From Paralcaligenes sp. KSB-10 (GTDB lineage Bacteria > Pseudomonadota > Gammaproteobacteria > Burkholderiales > Burkholderiaceae_B), in the NCBI RefSeq assembly GCF_021266465.1, contig NZ_CP089848.1, positions 1,116,001 through 1,180,000 on the forward strand: a stretch of DNA of 64,000 nucleotides, read 5' to 3'. Positions within the stretch are counted from its first letter, which is position 1. Every line of letters begins with the position of its first letter. Below are positions 39,018 to 48,680 of this stretch, one piece after another. A program made the translations under genes and the position numbers. The notes under the pieces were generated by a model. It had not been told where the DNA came from. It saw only the letters and a list, made by a program, of their open reading frames with translations, and searched no databases.

Positions 39018-39656
39018 TCAGAAGCCCAGGCTCGCCAGCAAATCGTCCACCTGATCCTGGCTGGTTACCACATCAGCCTTGCCCTGCGGGCTGATCTGCG
39101 GCCCATTCAACAGGGTTACAGCTTCGTCGCGGCGTTCCTGGGGAACATTGTCGATAAGCACTTGCACCAGTTCGGTTTCGATAGCGCCCACCACCCCAAG
39201 CATGCGCATGATGACCTGGCCCGTCAGGTCCTGGAAGTCCTGGGCCATGATGATTTCCATCAGGCTATTCTGCGAAGCCTGCGTTTTGTCGGGAATGCCG
39301 CGCAGCAATGAGCGCGTGTCGTCGACCAGTTCGCGCGCCTGGTCGAGCTCGACCGGATGATCGAACCATGATTGCCAGCGCACATCGAGCGCCTGTGCCT
39401 CGCGCTGCATCTGTTCTTGCAAAGGCTGCATCTTCTCGGCGGCGTTCAACACCCGGTTGGCGGCCTGTTCGGTCATATGAGCGACATAATGCAGGCGATC
39501 GCGGGCATCGGGTATGGCCTGCGCGGCATCCTTGATGGCCTGATCCAGGCCCAGTTCGCGCATGCTTTCACGCAGCATGCGTGTGAGCTGCGCGATACGA
39601 TGAATCAGGTCGATAGGTTCGGCCGCGCCGTTCACGGGATTTTCAGACATATTCAT
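39018..39656 (-). CDS. cheZ: Chemotaxis phosphatase CheZ
   Basis: CheZ (212 aa) dephosphorylates CheY-P. The active-site segment AQDFQDLTGQV (Gln near residue 142) and the C-terminal CheY-binding helix DQVDDLLASLGF are both present, joined by a long helical hairpin and a flexible linker. It is directly downstream of cheY. Confidence 0.96.
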   Translation of the reverse strand: MNMSENPVNGAAEPIDLIHRIAQLTRMLRESMRELGLDQAIKDAAQAIPDARDRLHYVAHMTEQAANRVLNAAEKMQPLQEQMQREAQALDVRWQSWFDHPVELDQARELVDDTRSLLRGIPDKTQASQNSLMEIIMAQDFQDLTGQVIMRMLGVVGAIETELVQVLIDNVPQERRDEAVTLLNGPQISPQGKADVVTSQDQVDDLLASLGF

Positions 39657-39666
39657 GCTCCCTTTT

Positions 39667-40056
39667 TCAGGCTCCGATTTTTTCGAATATCTTGTTCAGC
39701 TTCTCTTCCAGGGTTGCCGCCGTGAAGGGTTTCACCACGTAGCCGTTCGCTCCCGCCTGCGCTGCCGCGATAATGTTTTCCTTTTTGGCTTCCGCCGTTA
39801 CCATGAGTACCGGCATTTTGGACAGGACCGCATCGGCACGGATATGCTTGAGCATGGTCAATCCATCCATATTGGGCATATTCCAGTCGGAAACCACAAA
39901 GTCGAACGTGCCGTTGCGCAGCTTCTCGAGGCCCATCGCCCCATCTTCCGCCTCATCGACATTTTCAAACCCCAAATCCTTGAGCAGGTTCTTGATAATG
40001 CGACGCATGGTCGGGAAGTCGTCAACCACTAATATTTTCATGGTTTTCTGTACCAC
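39667..40056 (-). CDS. cheY: Chemotaxis response regulator CheY
   Basis: CheY (129 aa) carries the signal to FliM. Receiver features: acidic pair in [10 protein letters not shown], phospho-acceptor Asp57 ([13 protein letters not shown]), switch Thr ([11 protein letters not shown]) and Lys in [11 protein letters not shown]. This is a single-domain protein with the CheY rather than the transcription-factor pattern. Confidence 0.97.
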   Translation of the reverse strand: MVQKTMKILVVDDFPTMRRIIKNLLKDLGFENVDEAEDGAMGLEKLRNGTFDFVVSDWNMPNMDGLTMLKHIRADAVLSKMPVLMVTAEAKKENIIAAAQAGANGYVVKPFTAATLEEKLNKIFEKIGA

Positions 40057-40103
40057 TTGTTACTCTCCAAAAATAATAAATAGCCGCGAGCCGTCAAACA
40101 CGC

Positions 40104-41153
40104 TCAGACTCGATGGCCATATGCACCACAACTAGTTAGAATACGTTCGCTCATGTCCTGCAAAGGGACAGCTTCGATCGCAGCGCCAATATGCAGGGCT
40201 TCCCGCGGCATGCCAAATACCACACAACTCGCTTCATCCTGCGCAAAGGTCAGCGCTCCCGCCTGCCGCATAGCCAGCAAGCCTTGCGCGCCGTCTTTGC
40301 CCATGCCCGTCAAAAGAACTCCCACCGCGTTCTTGCCCGCCACCGCCGCCGCCGAATTGAACAGCACATCGACCGACGGTCTGTGCCGATTGACCGGCTC
40401 GCCATGATCGAGGTCGATCGTGTAATTGGCCCCGGAACGGGCAAGCTTCATATGCGCCACACCGCCGGGAGCCAAATAGACATGCCCCGGCAGGACACGC
40501 TGGCCCTGTTCCGCCTCGTGCACGGTTACTGCGCAAAGGCTGTCCAGGCGCTGCACGAACGAGCGGGTAAAACCGGCCGGCATATGCTGCGTGATCAGTA
40601 TGGCCGGGCTATTGGCGGGCAGAGGCTCCAGAACCTGGCGTATCGCCTCGGTGCCTCCAGTCGAGGCGCCGACCAGGACCAGCTTTTCAGTCGTTGAGAA
40701 CAGTTGTGACAGGCGCCTTGGCGCTGCCGCGGATTGCGATCGCTGGCGCGGGCGGGAAAGCGCCGCGGCGCGAATTTTCTCCGCGATGATATCGGTGTAT
40801 TCGACCAGGCCATCGCGCAAACCCAGCTTGGGCTTGGTTACGAAATCAACGGCACCGAGCTCCAGGGCGCGCAGGGTCACCTCCGAGTTGCGCTCGGTCA
40901 GGGACGACAGCATGACCACCGGCATGGGCCGCAGCCGCATCAGGCGCTCCAGGAAATCCAGGCCGTCCATGCGCGGCATTTCCACATCCAGGGTAAGTAC
41001 GTCGGGATTATGCTGCTTGATCAACTCACGCGCGATCAGCGGGTCGGGAGCAACCGCCACGACTTCCATGTCGGGGTGGCCATTAATGATTTCCGTCATC
41101 AGGCCACGCACCAACGCCGAATCATCCACACATAAAACACGGATTTTTTTCAT
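40104..41153 (-). CDS. cheB: Chemoreceptor glutamate methylesterase/deamidase CheB
   Basis: CheB (349 aa) removes receptor methyl groups. It has a receiver domain ([20 protein letters not shown] in part, Asp56 in [12 protein letters not shown]), a linker, then the esterase with catalytic Ser (GASTGG), His (ITQHMP) and Asp ([11 protein letters not shown]). The start is taken at ATG 41153 ([13 protein letters not shown]), which aligns with E. coli CheB; an in-frame ATG at 41171 adds six residues. There is no cheD gene beside it. Confidence 0.96.
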   Translation of the reverse strand: MKKIRVLCVDDSALVRGLMTEIINGHPDMEVVAVAPDPLIARELIKQHNPDVLTLDVEMPRMDGLDFLERLMRLRPMPVVMLSSLTERNSEVTLRALELGAVDFVTKPKLGLRDGLVEYTDIIAEKIRAAALSRPRQRSQSAAAPRRLSQLFSTTEKLVLVGASTGGTEAIRQVLEPLPANSPAILITQHMPAGFTRSFVQRLDSLCAVTVHEAEQGQRVLPGHVYLAPGGVAHMKLARSGANYTIDLDHGEPVNRHRPSVDVLFNSAAAVAGKNAVGVLLTGMGKDGAQGLLAMRQAGALTFAQDEASCVVFGMPREALHIGAAIEAVPLQDMSERILTSCGAYGHRV

Positions 41154-41190
41154 CGCCTTATGGCCCTTCATTCATATATATAAAAATGCC

Positions 41191-42051
41191 TCACGGACGC
41201 CTGCCGCCCTGGGCCTCGACATACACCGTTTGCCCCTGCAAGCGAAATGCCTTGCTCAAATAGGTAAAGTTTTCCGAATGCCCAACAAACAGCAGACCCT
41301 CGGGCTTGAGCATTTTCGAGAATTGCCCAAGGACCTGGGTCTGGGTTTCCTTATCGAAATAAATCATCACATTGCGACAGAAAATGGCATCGAACTTCTT
41401 GTCCGATGGCCAAATGGGCGAGACCAGATTGAACGGCTCGAACTGCACCAGATTATGTATTACCGGCTTGACGCGAACCATGCCGTCTTGCGTACCTTTG
41501 CCGCGATAAAAGTATTTTTTCAGCATGCCATCCGGCACAGGCTGAACACGATCGAGAGAGTAGACTCCGAATCTGGCGCGTTCGATGGCATGCGTATCGA
41601 TGTCGGTTGCCCATACCGATATCTGCGAATCGGCCCCGGGCAGAGCTTCGCGCAAGGTCATTGCTATCGAATAAGGCTCCTCGCCCGTAGATGCCGCACA
41701 GCACCAGACGGACACGGGACGCTTGCGGTCGCGAACCCATTTATTCAAGGTTTCGAAATGATGGGCTTCCCGGAAAAACGCGGTGTGATTGATCGTGAAC
41801 GCGTTCACAAAATGCTCCCATTCCGGCAAGCCAGTGTCCTGTTCAAGATAGTTCAAGTACCCCTCAATCGTTTTCTTGCCCAGGCGCTTGGCCCGCAGCC
41901 CCAGCGTGCGCGCAGCCATTTCGCGCTTGTGGCCGCCCAGGACTATACCGGCACGGTCGCGCAACAGGCGTACTGCCCGGTCGAAGTCATGCTGGCTCGC
42001 CTGAGCCAGAGACTCCATCAGGAAAAGAGGTTGGCGGGCGGTCGATGTCAC
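41191..42051 (-). CDS. cheR: Chemoreceptor methyltransferase CheR
   Basis: CheR (286 aa) methylates receptor glutamates with SAM. It has the N-terminal helical domain (GIVLGGHKREMAARTLGLR in part), the linker TAFFREAHHFE, the SAM motif CAASTGEEPYSIAM, FCRNVMIYFDKET, and the beta-subdomain that docks pentapeptide tethers. Of the receptors in this window only the one ending DWEEF could offer such a tether. Confidence 0.97.
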   Translation of the reverse strand: MTSTARQPLFLMESLAQASQHDFDRAVRLLRDRAGIVLGGHKREMAARTLGLRAKRLGKKTIEGYLNYLEQDTGLPEWEHFVNAFTINHTAFFREAHHFETLNKWVRDRKRPVSVWCCAASTGEEPYSIAMTLREALPGADSQISVWATDIDTHAIERARFGVYSLDRVQPVPDGMLKKYFYRGKGTQDGMVRVKPVIHNLVQFEPFNLVSPIWPSDKKFDAIFCRNVMIYFDKETQTQVLGQFSKMLKPEGLLFVGHSENFTYLSKAFRLQGQTVYVEAQGGRRP

Positions 42052-42054
42052 GAA

Positions 42055-42360
42055 TCAAGCCTGGCCAGCGAGGGAGGGAAAGGAATGCACGAGAGCTGGC
42101 GACCGGCCCTCGTGCGACAAGGCCCCTGAGGACCCCGCCTCGATCACCTCCCCTCCACTGAACTTGAGCACCGACCCCGCCTCGCCGATCAAGGCCCCCG
42201 CGCGCTGATTCTGGGCCACCTGCGTCAAGGCACGGTTATTGCCATGCATCGAGAACACGCCCAATACCGCACCTGTAAACACCATAAACAAAAAGAAAGC
42301 CAGCACCAGTATCAGACTCGTGCGGATTTTCAGATTGGAAAGCAAGGATAGTGCGCGCAT
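42055..42360 (-). pseudogene. Chemoreceptor remnant with large internal in-frame deletion
   Basis: A 101-codon open frame between cheW and cheR, where related Bordetella-type operons carry a full mcp. Residues 1-60 look like a receptor N-terminus (TM helix TSLILVLAFFLFMVFTGAVL and the start of a periplasmic helix). Residues 62-95 are an mcp extreme C-terminus ([20 protein letters not shown]). The rest of the sensor, TM2, HAMP and the whole signalling hairpin are missing. The last 94 bp (42091-42184) match 15333-15426 with 5 mismatches. It could still make a small membrane peptide but cannot signal. Confidence 0.85.
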
Positions 42361-42417
42361 ACGTTTTGCAGTCTTATAAGATGGATTCCGCGATTTCCGT
42401 GAAGCCGCGATCGGGCC

Positions 42418-42921
42418 TCAGGCCGCAGCACGCTCTACCAGGGCCATTTCCTCGCTCGTCATCAGCCTTTCAATGTCGACCAGTATCAGCATGCGCTCGC
42501 CCAAGGTGCCAATGCCGGTCAGGTACTCGGTCGAGAATGCCGTACCGAATTGCGGAGCCGCGCTGATTTGCGACTGCTGCAGCATAAGCACGTCGGAAAC
42601 CCCGTCGACCACCACGCCCACCACCCGCGAACCCAGATTCAGTATGACTACCACCGTTTGATGGTTGTACTCGACGTTTTCAAGATTGAACTTGATGCGC
42701 ATATCGACAATGGGCACGATAATCCCGCGCAAATTGGTTACCCCTTTGACGAATGCGGGGACATTGGCAATACGAGTCACGCTTTGGCTGTCGTAGCCGC
42801 GAATTTCCTGAACCTTCAGGATGTCGATGCCATACTCCTGCGCCGCGAGCGTGAAGACCAAAAACTCCTTGCCGGTATTGTCGAGCTGGCCCGAATTGAA
42901 CTCAAATTTATTAATCATCAT
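42418..42921 (-). CDS. cheW: Chemotaxis coupling protein CheW
   Basis: CheW (167 aa) links receptors to CheA. Family motifs: [40 protein letters not shown] (in part) and [10 protein letters not shown]. The length is normal. It lies 24 nt downstream of cheA. Confidence 0.97.
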   Translation of the reverse strand: MMINKFEFNSGQLDNTGKEFLVFTLAAQEYGIDILKVQEIRGYDSQSVTRIANVPAFVKGVTNLRGIIVPIVDMRIKFNLENVEYNHQTVVVILNLGSRVVGVVVDGVSDVLMLQQSQISAAPQFGTAFSTEYLTGIGTLGERMLILVDIERLMTSEEMALVERAAA

Positions 42922-42945
42922 GTTCTCCGATAATTCCTCGATCCC

Positions 42946-45003
42946 TTACACTGCCCGCTCACGTGTCATGCGCATTAGCGCAAACACATCGACAATGAGG
43001 GCGACACTGCCATCGCCCAAAATGGTAGCCGCCGATACGCCCGGTATTTTCCGATAATTGGATTCAAGATTTTTGACCACAACCTGGTGCTGGCCAATCA
43101 GGTGATCCACCAAAAGCGCAAAGCGCACTTCCTCGGCCTGCAAGATAACGGCGATCGAGCGCGCAATTTCGGTTTGGGCATTCTTTACAGAAAACACATT
43201 GTGCAAGGCCACCAAAGGCAAATATTCGCCGCGCACGTGCAGCACATGCTCGTCTTCCGAAATATTATGTATTTGATCCATCGTGGGCTGCATGGATTCG
43301 GTCACATGGCTGAGCGGCAAGATAAAGGTTTCGTCACCCACCCGCACCGACATGCCATCGAGAATGGCCAGGGTCAGCGGCAACACAATGCGGGTCGTCG
43401 TACCCTGATTGGCACGCGACGACAACTGTATATGCCCGCCCATCCCCTGGATATTGCGCCGCACCACATCCATGCCTACGCCACGTCCCGAAATATCGGT
43501 CACCTGCTCGGCGGTGGAAAATCCAGGCGCGAAAATAAGCTGCCAGACTTCGTCATCGGGCGCGTTCTCGTTGATGGATATGCCTTGCTGCGCGGCTTTC
43601 CTGAGTATCCGCCCCCGATCCAGACCACCACCGTCGTCGGAAACCTCGATCACGATTTGCCCGCCATTGTGTTGCGCGGACAAGCGAAGCCGGCCTTCCG
43701 GGCTCTTGCCGTTTGCGATGCGCTTCTCGGGCGACTCGATGCCGTGATCCAGGCTATTGCGCACCAGATGAGTGAGCGGATCGATAATGCGTTCGATCAG
43801 GCTTTTGTCCAACTCGGTAGCCTGGCCGTAAGTTTGCAGGTTGATCTGCTTGCCCAGCTTCGACGCGCTCTCGCGCACCAACCTGGGAAAGCGGCTGAAT
43901 ACATAGTCCATAGGCATCATGCGTATGGACATGACCGCCTCCTGGAGATCACGGGCATTGCGTTCCAGCTGTTCAATGCCGTTCAGCAAGCGATCGTGCA
44001 CGACCGGATCAAGCGTGGATGCTGTTTGCACCAGCATGGCCTGGGTGATGACCAGTTCGCCCACCAGATTGATGATCTGATCCACCTTTTCGACTCCGAC
44101 TCGAATCGTGCCTGACTCTTTGCCGCTTTTCTCTTTGCCGCCTTTATTCTGCAGCGCCTCCGACCCGGATGCCGCATGAGCCGGCTCCGCCGCCGCTTCG
44201 AGTGTAGCCTGGGCAGCCGGTGCCGAAACGGCCGCAAGCCCGAGTCCAGCGCCTGGCCCTGAGTCCGTGGAGGCCCCCTGGGCGGCAATACCGGCCGCGT
44301 CCGGGGCGCTGGCGCCGGACACCCGCACCTGATCGGCATTCACAATAAAACAGCACACCGCTTCGATATCGCTGGCCGAACAGCTGGTCTGCAGCGTCAA
44401 AGACAAGACGCCATCGCCTCGGTCCTGCCGCAGCACCTCGCCCAGGATGGCCATTTCGGCGACCAGCGCATCGGCGTCCTTGGCACTGAGCTCCCGCAAA
44501 TCGACACGGACATGCAGAATATCGGTCGGCGCAGCCTGCGCGGGCGCGGCCGCCGCGACCGGCGCCGAAACCCGGGCGACAGGCTCGGCAACCGCGGAAG
44601 ATTGCTCCAGAGCCAATTCCCGCAATTGCGCACATATGCGTTCATAAGCCTGGATATCGGGGTCTTGCTCATTGCGATATGCGGCGATCTGATCGGTCAG
44701 CACGTCTTTGGTATCCAGAAAGAGGTCTATCATGTCTTTGCGCAGGGAAAGCTCATCCCGGCGCAAAAAATCCAGCAAGTTCTCAAGTAAATGCGTGGTC
44801 TCGGCCAGATAGCCAAAACAGCCAAAAGTGCCTGCTCCGCCTTTTATGGAATGCGCTGCCCGAAAAATTCCATTGAGCTGATCCATATCCGGATTGGCCA
44901 CGTCCAATCCCAGCAGCAATTGCTCCATTTCGCTCAGCAGCTCGTCAGCCTCATCGAAAAATGTTTCGAAAAACTGACTCAGATCAACACCGGCACCACT
45001 CAT
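42946..45003 (-). CDS. cheA: Chemotaxis histidine kinase CheA
   Basis: CheA (685 aa) phosphorylates CheY and CheB. The start is ATG 45003 (MSGAGVDLSQFF) with AAAGGGAG before it; the longer frame to 45279 is an artefact overlapping motB. Domains: P1 HPt with His51 (RAAHSIKGGAGTFG), linkers, P2 CheY-binding, P3 dimerisation, P4 kinase (HLVRNSLDHGIESPEKR, DDGGGLDRGRI, GRGVGMDVVRRNI) and P5 CheW-like. It is the first che gene after motAB. Confidence 0.97.
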   Translation of the reverse strand: MSGAGVDLSQFFETFFDEADELLSEMEQLLLGLDVANPDMDQLNGIFRAAHSIKGGAGTFGCFGYLAETTHLLENLLDFLRRDELSLRKDMIDLFLDTKDVLTDQIAAYRNEQDPDIQAYERICAQLRELALEQSSAVAEPVARVSAPVAAAAPAQAAPTDILHVRVDLRELSAKDADALVAEMAILGEVLRQDRGDGVLSLTLQTSCSASDIEAVCCFIVNADQVRVSGASAPDAAGIAAQGASTDSGPGAGLGLAAVSAPAAQATLEAAAEPAHAASGSEALQNKGGKEKSGKESGTIRVGVEKVDQIINLVGELVITQAMLVQTASTLDPVVHDRLLNGIEQLERNARDLQEAVMSIRMMPMDYVFSRFPRLVRESASKLGKQINLQTYGQATELDKSLIERIIDPLTHLVRNSLDHGIESPEKRIANGKSPEGRLRLSAQHNGGQIVIEVSDDGGGLDRGRILRKAAQQGISINENAPDDEVWQLIFAPGFSTAEQVTDISGRGVGMDVVRRNIQGMGGHIQLSSRANQGTTTRIVLPLTLAILDGMSVRVGDETFILPLSHVTESMQPTMDQIHNISEDEHVLHVRGEYLPLVALHNVFSVKNAQTEIARSIAVILQAEEVRFALLVDHLIGQHQVVVKNLESNYRKIPGVSAATILGDGSVALIVDVFALMRMTRERAV

Positions 45004-45079
45004 GATCGCTCCCTTTAACAGCGTGCCGTCAAGCAACGGCCGCCCCACGTACTGCACTGCCCCAGCGCCGCCGCACTCG

Positions 45080-46135
45080 TCAGTGTGTTGCCTGCCGGCC
45101 TCCGGACATCGATGTCCCGGCTTTACGTTCCGATTCGCGCGCAGCCCGAACGGGCGCCGCCTTGCCATCCGAGGAGGCTGCGCCTGCGGCGCTTGCGGGC
45201 AATGGCGGGTCGGGCAGCAAAGTGGACTCCAGCGCCTCCCGCAACTTCGCCGCGGAGGCACCCGCTGCATTCTGTTCATCGATGCGGCGCTCGGCGCGGC
45301 GATTCAATACAACAATACTGATACGGCGGTTAACGGCAGCATTGGGATTATCTTTAATCAAGCTGACCGACGAAGCCAGGCCCAGGATGCGCTTGATTTT
45401 CAGCGCTTCCATGCCGCCGGCAACCAGTTCCTGGCGCGCCGCGTTGGCCCGGTCGGCCGAAAGCTCCCAGTTGCTGTATTCGCGATCGCCGGCCGCGTAC
45501 TGTTGAGCATCGGTATGGCCGGCAATACTGATGGAATTGGGCAGTTCATTGAAGACAGGCCCCAGTTCGCGCAGGATCGCACTCATATATGATTGGACCT
45601 GAGCGCTCCCTGTCGTAAACATCGGCCGATTCTGCTTGTCGATGATCTGAATGCGCAACCCATCCGGTGTCATGTCCAGCAATAACTGCGGCTGAAATTC
45701 CTTCAGCACAGGATCCGATCTGATCAGAGCGTCGAGCTTGCCTTTCAGATCCTCCAGACGACGCGTGTCCCGGCGGTCTCCTTCCGCATCGTCGCCGCCG
45801 CCCAGACCGGGCGGCAATGATTCATCGCGAATATCCCTTGGGGGCAAGGGGTTCTTGTTGGGTATGACACTGGGCGAGCCGCCTGGAATCACGTTCGAAC
45901 CCCTATCCACCTTGGGCCCGCCCGTCACGGCTGTCATGAGCGGCATGCGGAAATATTCGGCGATGGTTTTGAGATCCTTGGAAGGCACGAGCGAAATCAG
46001 CCACATGACCAGAAAAAACGACATCATTGCCGTGACAAAATCGGCATAGGCAATTTTCCAGCTGCCGCCGTGGTTGGCCGCAACCACGGCACGCTTGCGC
46101 CGAATAACCACGCGATCGGAGTTCGACTGTTTCAT
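45080..46135 (-). CDS. motB: Flagellar stator protein MotB
   Basis: MotB (351 aa) anchors the stator to peptidoglycan and carries the proton-binding Asp. WKIAYADFVTAMMSFFLVMW contains the TM helix with that Asp; the plug region follows, then the OmpA-like domain (SISGHTD-type SIAGHTDAQQYAAGDREYSN in part, LSADRANAARQELVAGG). The C-terminal ~50 residues are a charged extension. motA lies just upstream. Confidence 0.96.
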   Translation of the reverse strand: MKQSNSDRVVIRRKRAVVAANHGGSWKIAYADFVTAMMSFFLVMWLISLVPSKDLKTIAEYFRMPLMTAVTGGPKVDRGSNVIPGGSPSVIPNKNPLPPRDIRDESLPPGLGGGDDAEGDRRDTRRLEDLKGKLDALIRSDPVLKEFQPQLLLDMTPDGLRIQIIDKQNRPMFTTGSAQVQSYMSAILRELGPVFNELPNSISIAGHTDAQQYAAGDREYSNWELSADRANAARQELVAGGMEALKIKRILGLASSVSLIKDNPNAAVNRRISIVVLNRRAERRIDEQNAAGASAAKLREALESTLLPDPPLPASAAGAASSDGKAAPVRAARESERKAGTSMSGGRQATH

Positions 46136-46147
46136 GACCCGAACCCG

Positions 46148-47023
46148 TCAGGCATTCTTATTGGACTGCGATCGGGTCTGCCGCACGTGGTTTTCAAGCT
46201 CTATGAACGACGGGCGAACGCCCGAATATAAAACCTTGCGCCCAAATTCGACCGCCAGTTGCGGCGGGTAGCCATTCATGCTCGCCAGCAAAGTGACCTT
46301 GATGCACTCCAGGATCTTGACCGAGCCGACCGTGCGCCTCTCGATCGTCGACGCCAGCGGAGCGACAAAGCCATAAGCCAGCAAAACCCCCAGGAACGTG
46401 CCGACCATGGCCTTGGAGATCAGATCCGCCAGTATCGCGGGCGGCTGGTCGACCGAGGCCAGCGCCTTGATGACCCCCAGCACGGCCGCCACAATTCCAA
46501 ATGCCGGCAAAGCATCAGCAACGGCACGCAAGGCGTGGGCGGGAATATCGCGCTCATGGTGGTAGGCTTCGATTTCCTGGTCCATGAGCGTTTCGATTTC
46601 GAACGCGCTCATATTGCCGCTGATCATGAGCCGTAAATAATCGGTAATGAACTCAATCAGCTTGGCGTCGCGCAGAATGCTCGGGTATTCGGCAAAAATA
46701 GCGCTGCTTTTCGGATCTTCGATGTCGCCTTCGATCGACATCAGGCCATCGCGCCGGGCCTTGTTCAGAATCACGTACAGCAAGGCCATCAACTCCATGT
46801 ACACCGATTTGCTGTAGGGCGTTGCCCTGAGTACCCCCGGAATGGCCTGCAACAGCAGAGCGACGGATTTGCCGCTGTTCGACGAAATGTACGCGCCCAG
46901 CGCCGCACCGGCGATCAGGATGAACTCGAAGGGCTGATACAAAGCGCCTAAATGCCCGCCCAGCGCCGTATAGCTGCCAAACACCGACACCAGGACGAGA
47001 AGAAACCCGAAAATAATGAACAC
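46148..47023 (-). CDS. motA: Flagellar stator protein MotA
   Basis: MotA (291 aa) forms the proton channel with MotB and pushes on FliG. It has four TM segments (MFIIFGFLLVLVSVFGSYTA; FEFILIAGAALGAYI; the pair after residue 165), the conserved ALPAFGIVAAVLGVIKAL and GTFLGVLLAYGFVAPLA, and a cytoplasmic loop with the FliG-facing charges. It lies 121 nt after flhC. Confidence 0.97.
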   Translation of the reverse strand: MFIIFGFLLVLVSVFGSYTALGGHLGALYQPFEFILIAGAALGAYISSNSGKSVALLLQAIPGVLRATPYSKSVYMELMALLYVILNKARRDGLMSIEGDIEDPKSSAIFAEYPSILRDAKLIEFITDYLRLMISGNMSAFEIETLMDQEIEAYHHERDIPAHALRAVADALPAFGIVAAVLGVIKALASVDQPPAILADLISKAMVGTFLGVLLAYGFVAPLASTIERRTVGSVKILECIKVTLLASMNGYPPQLAVEFGRKVLYSGVRPSFIELENHVRQTRSQSNKNA

Positions 47024-47144
47024 AAGAACACCCTTGCTAAAACAGTGTGGCTATGATCACTCTTTTTGAGTAGTCCAAAAGCGGCTGTCAGAGGGGTTTT
47101 TTCATCCTAAATCAGGACTCTGAAAATCCCCCTGCCCCTGGCGC

Positions 47145-47693
47145 TCAGGAATCGCAGGCAGTGGATTGCCTTGGGCGGGTTTTCCCGGCCCGCGGCGGCG
47201 GACGGCAAATGGCGCAGACAAAATCGTTTTGAGGGTCGTGCGCGTGCGCCACAAATTCGCCTGTACAGCGCACGCAGCGGGACTGCTGCAACATGCCGCT
47301 TTCGAAAAACCTGACCAGCATCCACGCCCGGGTAAAGCTGAGCACGGGCTCTTCGACCGAGCCACGGCTTGTGAAAGCCTGTTCAAGATAAAGACGATAG
47401 GCTTCGATGAGAGCACGCGCCTTTTTGGCAGGGGTGAACGTATCCAGGAACTTGTATGCCCCATAGAACGTGCTGGAGTGGATATTGGGCAGCCATGTCA
47501 TGAACCAGTCGACGGAAAACGGCAGCATTCCCTTGGGTGGGGAACAGCCCTTTATTTCACGATACAGCCTGGCCAGACGGTCATAGCTTAAAGACGTTTC
47601 CGATTGCAGCACCTGCAACCTTGCGCCCAGCCGAATCATATCGGTCGCCAAAAGTATTTCTTCGGCCTCTTTGGCGACGCTTTTTGTTGACAT
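47145..47693 (-). CDS. flhC: Flagellar master transcriptional activator FlhC
   Basis: FlhC (182 aa) makes the FlhD4C2 activator of class 2 flagellar promoters. It has the N-terminal helices (EILLATDMIRLGARLQVLQS) and the zinc site of four Cys (CVRC near residues 140-143 and CAIC near 160). The C-terminal Arg/Pro-rich tail is variable. Confidence 0.96.
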   Translation of the reverse strand: MSTKSVAKEAEEILLATDMIRLGARLQVLQSETSLSYDRLARLYREIKGCSPPKGMLPFSVDWFMTWLPNIHSSTFYGAYKFLDTFTPAKKARALIEAYRLYLEQAFTSRGSVEEPVLSFTRAWMLVRFFESGMLQQSRCVRCTGEFVAHAHDPQNDFVCAICRPPPRAGKTRPRQSTACDS

Positions 47694-47720
47694 TATGGAT
47701 GTCCTACAACAAGGTGAATG

Positions 47721-48044
47721 CTAAATGGCTTGTTCTACGGGACGCTGCGAAAGCAGGATGGTTGAATGCGCCTGCTGCAATACCCCGCCCAGTACATCCT
47801 GGGTCAAGGCGGACAACAAACCATGGTCGTCCAGGCGGAAACGGCAAATCAGGGAACTGGAGCCCGCCAGCTTTACCAATTGGGACGGAGACAGGCGCAT
47901 CAGGGTTTCGGCAACGTCTTCGTTAAAGCCGAGACGAAACATGCCAGCCGCATAATTGTCACGCAACAAACGCTGAGCCAGCATCAGGTATGACAAATTG
48001 ACTTCCCGAATATCGCTTAACGATGAATTATCAGTTCCAGACAC
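47721..48044 (-). CDS. flhD: Flagellar master transcriptional activator FlhD
   Basis: FlhD (107 aa) partners FlhC. The start is taken as GTG 48044, 6 nt after a perfect GGAGG (48051-48055, reverse strand); the ATG at 48074 lies upstream of that ribosome site. From the GTG the protein aligns with E. coli FlhD (INLSYLLLAQRL versus [38 protein letters not shown]). It is followed 27 nt later by flhC. Confidence 0.93.
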   Translation of the reverse strand: MSGTDNSSLSDIREVNLSYLMLAQRLLRDNYAAGMFRLGFNEDVAETLMRLSPSQLVKLAGSSSLICRFRLDDHGLLSALTQDVLGGVLQQAHSTILLSQRPVEQAI

Positions 48045-48680
48045 AAGCGTCCTCCATTCTGTAGGGTAAGGCACGAAATTTCAAACAAAAAGTTACCAAA
48101 TCAAGCCAATAAAGCCTGTGTTCCTAGGCGGAAGTATAACAAAATCTTAGATTTGTATCTATTTATCTTAATATTGCCAATAATTTTAATTATCGGTATT
48201 TCAAGTTTCAATTTAATGAAAAATATGGAATTTTAAACCAGCATTTCATACCATTTATTGACGAAAGATACTATATAAGTGAAAAGTTTGGTGGCTTTTT
48301 ACATTTAATACCCAACGTATGTTGAAACAGTGCAACATACGTAACAAAAAAACCACAAACATGCATCTGCATATAACGTCAAATTTCCAGCCGCGATTTC
48401 ACCCTGTTTTCAGTGTGGAAAACAGCATTCCAAAGAAGGGATGATCGACAATTGCCAGCTACCACAGGCGTAAGCCGGCGACATTGCGTGCTATTTTGTA
48501 TGGACGAAATATACCGGCACAGGGCCGGCAAGACAGAGGGGTTTAAGCGCGAACAATCGAGGCAAGGCCACGCCTGACAATGTCATCGATTCCTTCCCGG
48601 CCTGGCCAGCGCGACTCCCGGCCGATGTTTTTCAGCCCTGTTCAAGGGCATGGCAACGCAGCAAGCCTTCCCCAAAGCGC
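48045..48680. promoter_or_regulatory. AT-rich regulatory leader of flhDC
   Basis: About 640 bp without a gene between flhD and glpD (both reverse). Positions 48100-48400 are strikingly A/T-rich against the surrounding high GC, as expected for an H-NS-type-silenced master-regulator promoter. A possible -10 (TATACT, 48138-48133, reverse strand) lies about 90 nt before the GTG start with no good -35, suggesting activator dependence. A 10-bp inverted repeat lies farther upstream (separate entry). Confidence 0.6.
48315..48342. promoter_or_regulatory. Perfect 10-bp inverted repeat upstream of flhD
   Basis: ACGTATGTTG (48315-48324), an 8-nt spacer, and CAACATACGT (48333-48342), perfectly complementary, in the AT-rich leader about 270 nt before flhD. 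The arms are centred 18 bp apart (under two helical turns), which fits a dimeric repressor or activator operator better than a terminator. Confidence 0.6.

Noticed and set aside
45004-45279. N-terminal extension of CheA by 92 residues
   Set aside because: The extension overlaps the motB 3' end, is Arg/Pro/Cys-rich without similarity, and a strong AAAGGGAG site precedes ATG 45003.
47040-47140. Possible sigma-28 promoter before motA
   Set aside because: The best candidate pairs a poor -35 (GAAAAAAC region) with GCCGCTTT; too weak in both elements.
48121-48132. TTCCTAGGCGGA in the flhD leader as a BvgA-like heptad pair
   Set aside because: Only one half resembles the TTTCCTA heptad; a single imperfect pair is expected by chance.
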